Assembly (NCBI GenBank): GCA_947501045.1
Contig: CANMUI010000001.1
Span: forward strand, 930,001 to 994,000
Reading direction: 5' to 3'
DNA: 64,000 nucleotides
Source: an uncultured Psychrobacter sp.
GTDB lineage: Bacteria; Pseudomonadota; Gammaproteobacteria; Pseudomonadales; Moraxellaceae
The translations under genes were made by a program, and so were the position numbers. Of the stretch, positions 53,432 to 62,322 are shown one piece after another; the first letter of the stretch is position 1, and each line of letters opens with the position of its first letter. Below the pieces are notes generated by a model. The model was not told the origin of the DNA, searched no databases, and saw nothing but the letters and a program-made list of their open reading frames with translations.

Positions 53432-54673
53432 ATGTTTAATTTTATAAAAAAAATAACTACTGATAAACCAGAAACACCAAAACAGCAAGCTGCCCGTGAT
53501 AGCGCTGTAGACCAAGTATTGCTCGGTTATCATGTGGGCGACGTGAGTATTGTGACTATGGTGACAGGGCTTGAACGAGATGGCGACCAGCTGACTTTGG
53601 ATTTACGTTTACCTGTAAATAGTAACCCTGAAACCATCCAACAAGAGCTTGGGCAACTTTTGCACCCGCACGGCATCAAAACCATCCATATGAATGTGCG
53701 TCTGCCTGCGCCAGCAAAAGGCACCGGGTCAACTTTGCCAAAACAGATGCCAAAGACGATTAATGCTATGGACACTCAGAGTCAGTCAGCATCGAAGCTT
53801 GATAGTGGTACTAAGAGTGGTACTAAGACTGATGCTGAACCACCAATTGCCAAGGCTGCGCCCACACAAGCTTCACTAAGCGCGCATCCACGAATTCGTC
53901 ATATTATCGTAGTGGCGTCTGGTAAAGGCGGGGTAGGCAAGTCAACCACTACTGTAAACATCGCTTTAGCGCTACAAAAGCTTGGCAACCGTGTAGGCAT
54001 ACTCGATGCCGATATTTATGGGCCAAGTATGCCGACCATGCTTGGTGTTGCCAAGATCAAGCCTGAGCTTGAGAATGAGCAATTTGTGCCAATTGAAGCG
54101 CACGGTATGGCGATGTTATCTATTGGCAGCTTACTCGATGGAGATAACACACCGGTCGCTTGGCGCGGACCCAAAGCTACAGGTGCGTTGATGCAACTGT
54201 ACAACCAAACCAATTGGCCGCAGCTTGATTATCTGGTGATCGATATGCCACCAGGTACTGGTGATATTCAGCTGACGCTGGCACAGCGCATCCCTGTTAC
54301 TGGCGCCGTTATTGTGACGACCCCCCAGCATATTGCTCTGCTTGATGCGCAAAAAGGTATTGAGATGTTTAATAAAACCAACATTCCAGTACTAGGCGTG
54401 GTTGAGAATATGGCGCTACATACTTGTAGTAATTGTGGTCATACCGAGGCTATCTTTGGCGTAGGTGGTGGTGAGCAAATCGCTGAGCAATATCAAGTGC
54501 CGCTACTTGGTCAGCTGCCACTCGCTAGCGGTATTCGTGCGCAAGTGGATAAAGGCGAGCCTAGCGTGTTAGCTGATGACGAGTTTGCGCCATACTATTT
54601 TAGTATTGCTAAGAATATTGAAACCAACATCGATAAATTTGCTAAGCCTACTGACGATAAGCGAATTTTTTAA
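53432..54673 (+). CDS. apbC: Mrp/ApbC-family iron-sulfur carrier ATPase
   Basis: P-loop protein that carries and delivers Fe-S clusters. The N-terminal DUF59-like part (about residues 15-95) is followed by a Ser/Thr/Lys-rich linker, then the ParA/MinD-like domain with the deviant Walker A ASGKGGVGKSTTTVNIALAL, DADIYGPSMPTMLG, VIDMPPGTGDIQLTL and the cluster-binding CxxC in HTCSNCGH. Length 413 fits the long form with N-terminal domain. dcd follows after 123 bp, separated by a short hairpin without a T-run. Confidence 0.95.
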   Translation: MFNFIKKITTDKPETPKQQAARDSAVDQVLLGYHVGDVSIVTMVTGLERDGDQLTLDLRLPVNSNPETIQQELGQLLHPHGIKTIHMNVRLPAPAKGTGSTLPKQMPKTINAMDTQSQSASKLDSGTKSGTKTDAEPPIAKAAPTQASLSAHPRIRHIIVVASGKGGVGKSTTTVNIALALQKLGNRVGILDADIYGPSMPTMLGVAKIKPELENEQFVPIEAHGMAMLSIGSLLDGDNTPVAWRGPKATGALMQLYNQTNWPQLDYLVIDMPPGTGDIQLTLAQRIPVTGAVIVTTPQHIALLDAQKGIEMFNKTNIPVLGVVENMALHTCSNCGHTEAIFGVGGGEQIAEQYQVPLLGQLPLASGIRAQVDKGEPSVLADDEFAPYYFSIAKNIETNIDKFAKPTDDKRIF

Positions 54674-54796
54674 GATACTAATAAAACCGTATAATCTTAA
54701 AAACAAACACTTTATAAAATGAGAGGAAGGTGTCCTCTATAAATACAGCCTTTACTACCGTATAATCATCACTATTTACTGTTTTAAGGAATAATA

Positions 54797-55372
54797 ATGT
54801 CGATTAAATCTGACCGCTGGATTCGTCAAATGGCTGCAGAACATGGGATGATTGAGCCATTTGAAGCCGGTCAAGTACGCTTCAATGATAATAATGAGCG
54901 CCTGATTAGTTATGGCACTTCAAGCTACGGCTATGACGTACGCTGTGCTCCTGAGTTTAAAGTATTTACCAATGTACATTCAGTGGTCGTGGACCCCAAA
55001 AACTTCGATGAAAAAAGCTTTATTGATATCGTGGGAGATGAGTGTATTATTCCGCCCAACTCCTTTGCGCTAGCGCGAACTATGGAGTATTTTCGTATAC
55101 CGCGTGATGTATTGACTATTTGTTTAGGCAAATCAACTTATGCACGCTGCGGTATTATCGTTAATGTCACTCCTTTGGAGCCTGAGTGGGAAGGGCACGT
55201 CACTTTAGAGTTTAGTAATACTACCAATTTGCCCGCGCGTATTTATGCTGGAGAAGGGGTGGCGCAGATGCTGTTCTTCCAAAGCGACGCTGACGATGTT
55301 TGCGAAACTAGTTATAAAGATCGCGGTGGTAAATATCAGGGTCAACAAGGCGTGACTTTACCCAGAACCTAG
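54797..55372 (+). CDS. dcd: dCTP deaminase
   Basis: Deaminates dCTP to dUTP, the main route to dTMP in gammaproteobacteria. Recognised by ISYGTSSYGYDVR, ALARTMEYFRIPRDVLTICLGKSTYARCGIIVNVTPLEPEWEGHVTLEFSNTT in part (CLGKSTYARCG, TPLEPEWEGHVTLE), and the C-terminal SYKDRGGKYQGQQGV. The 191-residue length is near standard. AAGGA precedes the ATG, and a strong bidirectional terminator follows. Confidence 0.97.
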   Translation: MSIKSDRWIRQMAAEHGMIEPFEAGQVRFNDNNERLISYGTSSYGYDVRCAPEFKVFTNVHSVVVDPKNFDEKSFIDIVGDECIIPPNSFALARTMEYFRIPRDVLTICLGKSTYARCGIIVNVTPLEPEWEGHVTLEFSNTTNLPARIYAGEGVAQMLFFQSDADDVCETSYKDRGGKYQGQQGVTLPRT

Positions 55373-55401
55373 CAGTTAGCGTTTAATTCCGACAGAGTAA
55401 T

Positions 55402-55437
55402 AAAAAGCTGACCATATCGAATACGGTCAGCTTTTTT
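55402..55437. terminator. Bidirectional terminator between dcd and sspB
   Basis: AAAAAGCTGACC (55402-55413) pairs with GGTCAGCTTTTTT (55425-55437). The symmetrical A- and T-tracts let it serve both the plus-strand dcd and the minus-strand sspAB unit. Confidence 0.95.
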
Positions 55438-55482
55438 ATGGTTACTTTTTAAGACAGCTTAAGACATCAAAAAGTCAGCTCG

Positions 55483-55914
55483 TTATTTCAAGACTTTTAA
55501 ACCCGCTTTATTATCGCGTTTAGGTTTTGATTCAGAATTAGTCTTGTCTTGTTTAGTAGAAGTTTCTTCTGGCTCGTAATCATCATATTCATTAGGATCA
55601 AAGAACATCCCTTGTGAATTTTCTTTAGCATATATACCTAGCACTGCCTGCAGTGGTACCCAGATCTCTTGCGAAACCCCGCCAAAACGGGCGCTAAAAT
55701 GTATGTAATCGTTTTCCATGCTCATGTTACCAGTAGCACGACTAGCAATGTTAAGTACGATGCGGCCGTCTTGGACATGCTCAACCGGGATTTGTACATT
55801 CTTAGCCGTGGCGTCAACCATAAGATACGGCGTAAGCGCATTGTCTTCTATCCATTGATAAATAGCGCGAACCATATAAGGGCGGGTGGGTGTAATAGAA
55901 GGGATTTCACTCAT
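55483..55914 (-). CDS. sspB: ClpXP specificity-enhancing factor SspB
   Basis: Adaptor that brings ssrA-tagged proteins to ClpXP. The folded domain starts with RPYMVRAIYQWIEDNALTPYLMVDA and contains RIVLNIASRATGNMSMENDYIHFSARFGG (core IVLNIASRATGNM). The acidic/Lys-rich tail ends in AGLKVLK, which matches the ClpX-binding module (LRVVK-like) at the C-terminus. It lies 64 bp after sspA on the same strand, the classical sspA-sspB order. Confidence 0.95.
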   Translation of the reverse strand: MSEIPSITPTRPYMVRAIYQWIEDNALTPYLMVDATAKNVQIPVEHVQDGRIVLNIASRATGNMSMENDYIHFSARFGGVSQEIWVPLQAVLGIYAKENSQGMFFDPNEYDDYEPEETSTKQDKTNSESKPKRDNKAGLKVLK

Positions 55915-55978
55915 CTTATAATTTCCTATACTAAAATGGAAGCAGTGCTGTACTCAACCATAGATAAATTGTAGCAGA

Positions 55979-56593
55979 CTATTTAACACTTCTTTGAAAG
56001 CTATCACGCTCAAATACTCGGGTTTGATAGTTTAGTAATGGACGACTGATTGCACGTGGCAAAACAATATCCATCTCTTCCAAACGCCATAATAATGGGG
56101 CAAGTAATACATCACACCAGCCAAAATTATCAGCCATAAAATAAGGTTTATGGGCAAATAACGGCGACAAGGTAATTAAAGAGTCGGTCAGCTGTTTCTG
56201 AGCTAGAGCAGCTTCGGTTTTGTTAAAGCTATCAGGATGCATAAGTAAACGTTTACCGAGCAATAGCCAATCATGTTGAATTCGCCATGCCAGTTGTCGA
56301 AACTGCGCGCGCTCTTGTGGCGTATCAGGCAGTAGTTTATTGGTATGATAACGCTCTTCTAAATACTCAAAAATGACATTGATTTCATATAGCGCAATCT
56401 CGCGCTGCTGTAGCACAGGTAAAGTGTGATAAGGATTAAGCTCGGTCAAATCTTCTGGACGCTCTGAATGCAAGCGTGACAAATAATAAGCCAACCTTTT
56501 TTCTTCAAGTAATAAGCGTACCACATGACTGTCGTAGCCGTTGTCAGCATACAAAATCAGCTGGCTACTTGGAATGTCACTTGCATCTATCAT
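55979..56593 (-). CDS. sspA: Stringent starvation protein A (GST-fold)
   Basis: Glutathione-transferase-fold protein that associates with RNA polymerase. ILYADNGYDSHVVRLLLEEK opens the thioredoxin-like domain, then TELNPYHTLPVLQQREIALYE and NVIFEYLEERYH; the helical C-terminal domain has LAWRIQHDWLLLGKRL and ADNFGWCDVLLAPLLWRLE. sspB follows, supporting the assignment over a generic GST. It follows the cytochrome bc1 terminator. Confidence 0.93.
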   Translation of the reverse strand: MIDASDIPSSQLILYADNGYDSHVVRLLLEEKRLAYYLSRLHSERPEDLTELNPYHTLPVLQQREIALYEINVIFEYLEERYHTNKLLPDTPQERAQFRQLAWRIQHDWLLLGKRLLMHPDSFNKTEAALAQKQLTDSLITLSPLFAHKPYFMADNFGWCDVLLAPLLWRLEEMDIVLPRAISRPLLNYQTRVFERDSFQRSVK

Positions 56594-56730
56594 GAAAGCC
56601 TAAAGTCAATGAGTAAGAAGGTCATCGTAAACAAAGTAGCCTCGTTTATCAAGAGAGTAAGCGTAATCTATGTATGAATGACAAATGATGAATACGAATA
56701 TTGATCTTGAAATAAGCTCGCTTTTGTCAT

Positions 56731-56755
56731 AAAAAAGCACTACCGAAGTAGTGCT
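56731..56755 (-). terminator. Intrinsic terminator after petC
   Basis: On the minus strand, AGCACTAC and GTAGTGCT form a perfect 8-bp stem capped by a stable TTCG tetraloop, followed by six T residues. It lies 31 bp after petC. Confidence 0.97.
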
Positions 56756-56785
56756 CAATTTACAACTTAGCTATAAGCCAACTAA

Positions 56786-57499
56786 TTACTTAACATCTTT
56801 CCAGAACTCTTTATTAAGTAAGTAAACAGGAATAAGTAGGATTAGCAAAAACAATATGACAAAGAAACCGATAACTTGACGATCGCGGCGTACAGGTTCG
56901 CCCATCCACGCCATAAAGTTAACCAAGTCACCAACCTCAGTCTCAAACTCTTCTTGGCTGACGCTTTCTTGTAAATTATGTAGTACATGCGGCATAGCAG
57001 CATTTGCTAGTACTAAGTTATTGGCGCCCCATGGTCGACTAGGATCCTCGTAGAACGATAAAAGATAAGTATAAACCCAGTCATCACCGCGTAGCCTAGT
57101 CTCAAGTGATAAGTCAGGAGGCGCTGCACCAAACCATGACGCTTGAATCTCAGGGTCAATCTCAGCATCAATGTGATCACCGATCTGGTCAGTAGTCACC
57201 ATCAAATATTTTTCAACCAGCTCAGGCGGTATCTCTAGATCTTTAGCGATACGAGAGTGACGAACATATTTGGCTGAGTGACAACCCGCGCAGTAGTTCA
57301 TAAACATTTTTGCGCCGTTTTGTAGTGAACCCTTATTAGTAAAATCAATAGGGGCTTCACTACAGGCTAGATGCTCTTCTACACCTTCAGCATTGACAAA
57401 GGTACCACAGCCACTACTTGAAGCCATTGCAGTACCAGCAGTCAAGGTTAATGCCGCGCCTAAGCCTAAACCAGTTAGGGATTTTGTTAGCGTGTTCAT
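56786..57499 (-). CDS. petC: Ubiquinol-cytochrome c reductase, cytochrome c1
   Basis: Haem c1 subunit of the bc1 complex. It has a signal peptide (GLGAALTLTAGTAMA), the haem site CAGCH in NYCAGCHSAKYVRHSRI, an axial Met region (ANAAMPHVLHNL), and a C-terminal membrane anchor (about residues 210-230). Length 237 is typical. The ATG shares one base with the petB stop (TAATG), so translation is probably coupled. Confidence 0.96.
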   Translation of the reverse strand: MNTLTKSLTGLGLGAALTLTAGTAMASSSGCGTFVNAEGVEEHLACSEAPIDFTNKGSLQNGAKMFMNYCAGCHSAKYVRHSRIAKDLEIPPELVEKYLMVTTDQIGDHIDAEIDPEIQASWFGAAPPDLSLETRLRGDDWVYTYLLSFYEDPSRPWGANNLVLANAAMPHVLHNLQESVSQEEFETEVGDLVNFMAWMGEPVRRDRQVIGFFVILFLLILLIPVYLLNKEFWKDVK

Positions 57500-58725
57500 T
57501 AGTGACCTCCGGTAACGCGTTCTGGTGGCTGTTTACACTTCTCAATAGCAGTGTAAATGGGCATCAATAAGAAGAATAAGAAATATAAGATAGTGAATAT
57601 ACGCGCCATTATCGTCGCTGTTGGCGTCGCAGGTGTTGCTCCTAAGTAGCCTAACACTACAAAACTAATCGCAAACACAGTTAGAGCGATTTTCGATAGA
57701 ATGCCTTTATAACGCATTGAACGTACCGGAGATCTATCGAGCCAAGGGATTAAGAACAGCACTGCGATAGCACCGCCCATAGCGATAACCCCGCCAAGCT
57801 TGTTTGGAACCGCACGTAAGATGGCATAGAATGGTGTGTAGTACCATACTGGCGCAATATGCTCAGGCGTTTTTAATGAGTTAGCAGCTTCAAAGTTTGG
57901 TGGCTCAAGGAAATAACCGCCGCCTTCTGGGAAAAAGAATATTACTGCTGCAAATAAAATAAAGAACACCACAATACCAACCAAATCGTGCACGGTATAG
58001 TAAGGATGGAATTCAATGCCATCAAGTGGTACGCCATTCTTATCTTTGAGCTTTTTGATGTCGATACCATCAGGGTTGTTTGAACCCACGTGATGCAGGG
58101 CGACTAAATGCATAAATACTAAACCTACTAATACTAGCGGAATAGCCACTACATGTAGCGCAAAGAAGCGGTTTAGGGTAATGCCTGAGATAATATAATC
58201 ACCGCGAACCCACTCTGCAAGACCATCACCAATAATTGGCAGTGCTGCAGGTAAGTTTAGAATAACCTGTGCACCCCAAAATGACATGTTACCCCAAGGT
58301 AGTAGATACCCAAAGAAGCCTTCTGCCATGAGTGCTAAATAAATACCCATACCGATGAGCCAGATAAGCTCACGTGGTTTTTGGTATGAGCCGTATAATA
58401 GCGCTCTAAACATATGCAAATATACCACTACGAAAAATGCTGATGCGCCGGTGGAGTGCATATAACGGATAAGCCAGCCACCTTTAACGTCACGCATGAT
58501 ATATTCAACAGAAGCAAATGCACCTTCGGCACTTGGATTATACATCATAGTAAGCCAAATACCGGTAACCAGCTGGTTCACCAACACTATCATTGACAAC
58601 ACGCCAAAAAAATACCAAAAATTGAAGTTTTTTGGTGCATAGTATTTGGACATGTGGTATTCGTAGGTTTCAGTCGCTGGAAAACGCGCGTCCACCCAGT
58701 GCATGATCTTTTTGCCCATACTCAT
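57499..58725 (-). CDS. petB: Ubiquinol-cytochrome c reductase, cytochrome b
   Basis: Haem b subunit of the bc1 complex, with eight membrane helices. Visible features include RYMHSTGASAFFVVVYLHMFRALLYGSYQ (haem His positions, core HSTGASAFFVVVYLHM), the Qo-site GYLLPWGNMSFWGAQVI and PEHIAPVWYYTPFYAILRA, whose motif here is reminiscent of PEWY but reads PVWY. I start at ATG 58725 (MSMGKKIMHW) because GGAGG lies six bases upstream; the frame could be opened five codons earlier at a TTG. It starts one base after the petA stop codon. Confidence 0.97.
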   Translation of the reverse strand: MSMGKKIMHWVDARFPATETYEYHMSKYYAPKNFNFWYFFGVLSMIVLVNQLVTGIWLTMMYNPSAEGAFASVEYIMRDVKGGWLIRYMHSTGASAFFVVVYLHMFRALLYGSYQKPRELIWLIGMGIYLALMAEGFFGYLLPWGNMSFWGAQVILNLPAALPIIGDGLAEWVRGDYIISGITLNRFFALHVVAIPLVLVGLVFMHLVALHHVGSNNPDGIDIKKLKDKNGVPLDGIEFHPYYTVHDLVGIVVFFILFAAVIFFFPEGGGYFLEPPNFEAANSLKTPEHIAPVWYYTPFYAILRAVPNKLGGVIAMGGAIAVLFLIPWLDRSPVRSMRYKGILSKIALTVFAISFVVLGYLGATPATPTATIMARIFTILYFLFFLLMPIYTAIEKCKQPPERVTGGH

Positions 58726-58726
58726 A

Positions 58727-59311
58727 TTAAGCCTCCCCAACCGTCAAGATAGTACCATCCATACTGTACTCTGGGATGGGTAAGTTATTCGGTGCAGGAA
58801 CGCCACTATAGACGCGTCCCGATAAATCGTATTTAGATCCGTGGCAAGGGCAGAAAAACCCACCATACCAGCTGTTGCCGCCTAAGTCAGCAGCGCCCAC
58901 ATCTGGACGATAGTTTGGTGCACAGCCTAAGTGTGTGCATACGCCTTCTACTACTAATAAGCCAGGTTCCAAAGAGCGCTCTGGATTGACACAATACTCA
59001 GGTTGAATTGATTCGCTAGAATCGGGGTCAGCTAATAGTGGTCTGACTTCATCCAAGGTCTCAAGCATATTTTCTGTACGTTTTACAACAAAAATGGGTT
59101 TACCACGATACTTGACAACAATCATTTGTCCTTCTTCAATAGAACCGATATCTTGGGTAACCGCGGCCCCTGCAGCTTCTGCTTTGGCGCTTGGTGTCCA
59201 AGAGCGGACAAAAGGTGTCGCTACAGCCGCTACCCCAGCTGCACCAATTGCTGCAGTTGAGGCTATTAGAACTCTACGTCGCTGTACATTAACGCCTTCG
59301 GCTTGGCTCAT
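58727..59311 (-). CDS. petA: Ubiquinol-cytochrome c reductase, Rieske iron-sulfur subunit
   Basis: Rieske [2Fe-2S] protein. The N-terminus RRRVLIASTAAIGAAGVAAVATPF is a Tat-like signal-anchor (quoted in part: RRRVLIASTAAIGAAG). The cluster ligands are in CTHLGC and CPCHGS. GGAGG precedes the ATG. It is first in petA-petB-petC; the operon has no visible terminator between genes and ends at 56731. Confidence 0.97.
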   Translation of the reverse strand: MSQAEGVNVQRRRVLIASTAAIGAAGVAAVATPFVRSWTPSAKAEAAGAAVTQDIGSIEEGQMIVVKYRGKPIFVVKRTENMLETLDEVRPLLADPDSSESIQPEYCVNPERSLEPGLLVVEGVCTHLGCAPNYRPDVGAADLGGNSWYGGFFCPCHGSKYDLSGRVYSGVPAPNNLPIPEYSMDGTILTVGEA

Positions 59312-59765
59312 TAATACTTCCTCCAGGTGAATGAAATGGGATTATCCCACACTGGGTTATGGCTTAGAGATTTCATATTATAATATGTAAGCCAGGTTGG
59401 CTGTGCCTAATTTTGCTAATTGTTACTATTCTAAGCTATTTCAGTCATAAAATAAATTGCACTGGCAAAATAAAACGACCTTAGCAGGGTGTATTCTGCT
59501 ATTGAATATGATGAAAATATTTATAGTGAGCTCATAACCTACATCTAGTAAATAAATAGAGAATTACATTACTATTTGGTAACAATTCCCTCAAACTCAA
59601 TAAGGTTTTATAAATATAAGGAATGATACTCGAAATCAAGGCAATGTTCATCAACTTTCCATAAGTTTGCGCTAACATTTACCATTCTTTTAAACAGTTA
59701 TTAAAAGTTGAGAGCTTTTGTAAACCTCAACACAAATGGGTGGTAAATAATTGAGAGTAAGCCGA
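59312..59765. other. Intergenic region between petA and uup
   Basis: About 450 bp without a recognisable gene. It carries the promoter of the bc1 operon and the end of uup. A weak GAGAGT/ACTCTC hairpin overlaps the uup stop codon. I see no confident promoter hexamers or attenuator. Confidence 0.5.
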
Positions 59766-61700
59766 TCACTCACTCTCAAGCGCCTCCCAGCGCTCAAGCT
59801 TGGCCATCATCTCGTTTTCAATGGTAAGCAAACGCTCACTTGCTATCGTCGCCGCATCAAAATCTTCAATAAACCAGGAACCATCCGCCAGCTTATTTTG
59901 CAATTGAGCCTGTTCGGCTTCAAGCGCTTCAATCTCTTTTGGCAAATTATCAAGTTCGCGCTGCTCATTAAAATTAAGCTTTTTGGTAGTTTTATTAGTC
60001 TTTATTGATGCTGCTGATTTGTTAACAGGTTTTTTGCTAGTGGCACTGGTAGCAGTTTTGGCCGCTTGTGATCGATTTTTTTGTACTAGGTACTCTTGAT
60101 AACCGCCGACATATTCCTTAACGACCCCTTTGCCGTCTTCATCGGTATCAAATACCCACGTCGAGGTAACCACATTGTCCATAAAGGAGCGATCATGGCT
60201 GATAAGTAGTATTGTCCCATTGAAACTACTGACTGATTCTTCTAGCAATTCAAGCGTTGCCATGTCCAAATCGTTAGTGGGCTCATCGAGGACAAGGATG
60301 TTGGCAGGTTTTAATAATTGCTTGGCAAGTAATACGCGGTTACGTTCCCCACCTGATAATGCTTTAACCGGTGTACGTGCGCGCTCTGGAGCGAATAAAA
60401 AGTCCTGCAGATAGCTCATAATGTGTGTTTTGCGGCCACCAACTTCGATGAAGTCTGAGCCCTCAGAGACATTTTGAGCTACGGTCGCTTCAAGATCCAA
60501 CTGATCACGCAGCTGATCAAAAAAGGCAACTTGTAGATTGGTACCCAAAGTTACGCTGCCAGTTTTGATAACTTCGTCATCTGACATATCAAATAAAGCT
60601 TTAATAAGGGTGGTTTTACCCGCGCCATTGGGACCAATAATACCAATCTTATCACCGCGCATAATCGTAGTACTAAAATTATCGACCAGTACGTTACCAT
60701 CATATTCAAGATGTAGGTTTTTGACTTTACAGACCAGTTTGCCGCTTTTCTCACCTTCGCCCATAGTAATGTTGACGTTACCGACTTGTTCGCGGCGTGC
60801 GCTACGCTCTTCACGTAAAGCCTTTAGCTCACGAACACGGCCCTCGTTACGGGTACGGCGAGCTTTGATCCCTTGGCGAATCCAAACTTCCTCTTGTGCT
60901 AGCTTTTTATCGAAGTTAGCGTTGTTCTTCTCCTCAGCTATCAACTGCTGCTCTTTTAGTTCTTGATAGCGCGCGTAGCCTTTAGCGCCTTGAGTCACGT
61001 CATAACTTGAGAGCTTACCGCGATCAAGCTCGACAATACGAGTCGCCAGCTTATCGACAAAGGCTCTATCATGGGTCACAAATAACAAAGTCAATCCTTG
61101 CCAATCCAATAAGAAACGCTCAAGCCACTCGATACTATCGACATCCAAATGGTTGGTAGGCTCATCAAGTAGGAGTACATCAGGCTGGGTAACCAAAGCG
61201 CGCGCGAGCAACACCCGCCGCTTACGGCCGCCAGACAATGAGGATAAATCATCCTCAGGATCAAGTCCCATAGTGGTAATAAGACGCCTAGCCTCACGCT
61301 CCAAATCCCAGCCATGTACTGCATCGATATCATGCTGTAGCGTGGCCATACGCTCGCAGGCAGCCATATCGCCATCTGCGCATAGATCGGTTTGTTGGTT
61401 GTAACTGATTAAAAGATCAGCGGTACGGCGGCTACCGCCCATAACGATGTCTAATATTTTACCACTGGTTTCAGGAACATCTTGCTCCAGCATAGCCACG
61501 CTTGTGCTGCCATTGATGATAACTTCACCACTGTCAGGTTGTAGTGAGCCATTAACCAGTTTGAATAAAGTAGATTTACCTTCGCCGTTACGGCCGATTA
61601 AACAAACGCGCTCGCCAGCTTCAATAGAAAAATCAATGCCATCAAGGACAGGGGCGACGCCAAAAGCGAGGTGAATATCTTTTAGATGTATCAGTGCCAT
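59766..61700 (-). CDS. uup: ABC-F family ATPase Uup
   Basis: Soluble ABC-F protein with two ATPase domains and no membrane segment; relatives act on ribosomes and Uup affects precise excision of transposons. First domain: IGRNGEGKSTLFKLVNG, SLSGGRKRRVLLARAL, VLLLDEPTNHLD. Second: IGPNGAGKTTLIKALF, LSGGERNRVLLAKQLL, LVLDEPTNDLD. A charged linker joins them; the last 80 residues, after a Lys/Thr/Ser-rich stretch, are coiled-coil-like and typical of Uup. I start at ATG 61700 (MALIHLKDI); 15 upstream residues are atypical. Confidence 0.93.
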   Translation of the reverse strand: MALIHLKDIHLAFGVAPVLDGIDFSIEAGERVCLIGRNGEGKSTLFKLVNGSLQPDSGEVIINGSTSVAMLEQDVPETSGKILDIVMGGSRRTADLLISYNQQTDLCADGDMAACERMATLQHDIDAVHGWDLEREARRLITTMGLDPEDDLSSLSGGRKRRVLLARALVTQPDVLLLDEPTNHLDVDSIEWLERFLLDWQGLTLLFVTHDRAFVDKLATRIVELDRGKLSSYDVTQGAKGYARYQELKEQQLIAEEKNNANFDKKLAQEEVWIRQGIKARRTRNEGRVRELKALREERSARREQVGNVNITMGEGEKSGKLVCKVKNLHLEYDGNVLVDNFSTTIMRGDKIGIIGPNGAGKTTLIKALFDMSDDEVIKTGSVTLGTNLQVAFFDQLRDQLDLEATVAQNVSEGSDFIEVGGRKTHIMSYLQDFLFAPERARTPVKALSGGERNRVLLAKQLLKPANILVLDEPTNDLDMATLELLEESVSSFNGTILLISHDRSFMDNVVTSTWVFDTDEDGKGVVKEYVGGYQEYLVQKNRSQAAKTATSATSKKPVNKSAASIKTNKTTKKLNFNEQRELDNLPKEIEALEAEQAQLQNKLADGSWFIEDFDAATIASERLLTIENEMMAKLERWEALESE

Positions 61701-61791
61701 AGAGTATCTTAAGCTTATATAATAGTGAGATAAGGGTTGTTGCAAAATAGGCAGCAGTATAACATGCCCTCACACGACTATAGTAAGAGTA

Positions 61792-62073
61792 ATGAAAATT
61801 ATGAACCTATCTATATCAGAGCAAAAGCGGTCTCAAGATCAGATACCAGCAGCACTATCTGAACTGCAAGACCAGATGATTGAGCTACAAATGAGTATGG
61901 CGCATTTAGAGATGACAGTAGAGCAGCTTAATCAAGTAATTACTCGTCAAGATGCCCACATTCAAACGTTACAGCGTCAATTACAGCTTGTCTACAAACA
62001 GGTAGAGAATCAAAGTCCAGAAGAGTCTATTGCACCTTTTGATGTCATAGCGGATAGGCCACCGCATTACTGA
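61792..62073 (+). CDS. slyX: SlyX-family protein
   Basis: Small coiled-coil protein of the SlyX family, role unknown. The pattern is LQDQMIELQMSMAHLEMTVEQLNQVITRQDAHIQTLQRQLQLVY, one long heptad helix (core LEMTVEQLNQVITRQ), and the typical ending IADRPPHY. Two nearby in-frame ATGs (61792 and 61801) could start it. It is divergent from uup. Confidence 0.9.
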   Translation: MKIMNLSISEQKRSQDQIPAALSELQDQMIELQMSMAHLEMTVEQLNQVITRQDAHIQTLQRQLQLVYKQVENQSPEESIAPFDVIADRPPHY

Positions 62074-62322
62074 GCTATAACTGCATGAATGATATAGGGT
62101 TGGTACTAAATTGGAGAGATATCCTAGATTAGGATGCGAGACTCATATATTCATAAAAAAATATATTTAACATTATGTGACCAAATAGTCAATAAATAGA
62201 AATATTGTATATTTGTAGTTGTTTTAGTATTTAAAAGTCATTAACATCTTCTACCTAATGTATTGCCTTTAAAGTCATTATAGTAAGGGTAGTATAACAA
62301 TGAGGATGTTTGGAGATACATA

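Noticed and set aside
54722..54738. Hairpin AGAGGA/TCCTCT between apbC and dcd as a terminator
   Set aside because: Only six pairs and no T-run; left as an unexplained small dyad.
60538..60966. Plus-strand open frame of 142 codons inside uup
   Set aside because: Ser/Leu/Arg-rich antisense of a conserved ABC-F gene; no independent support.
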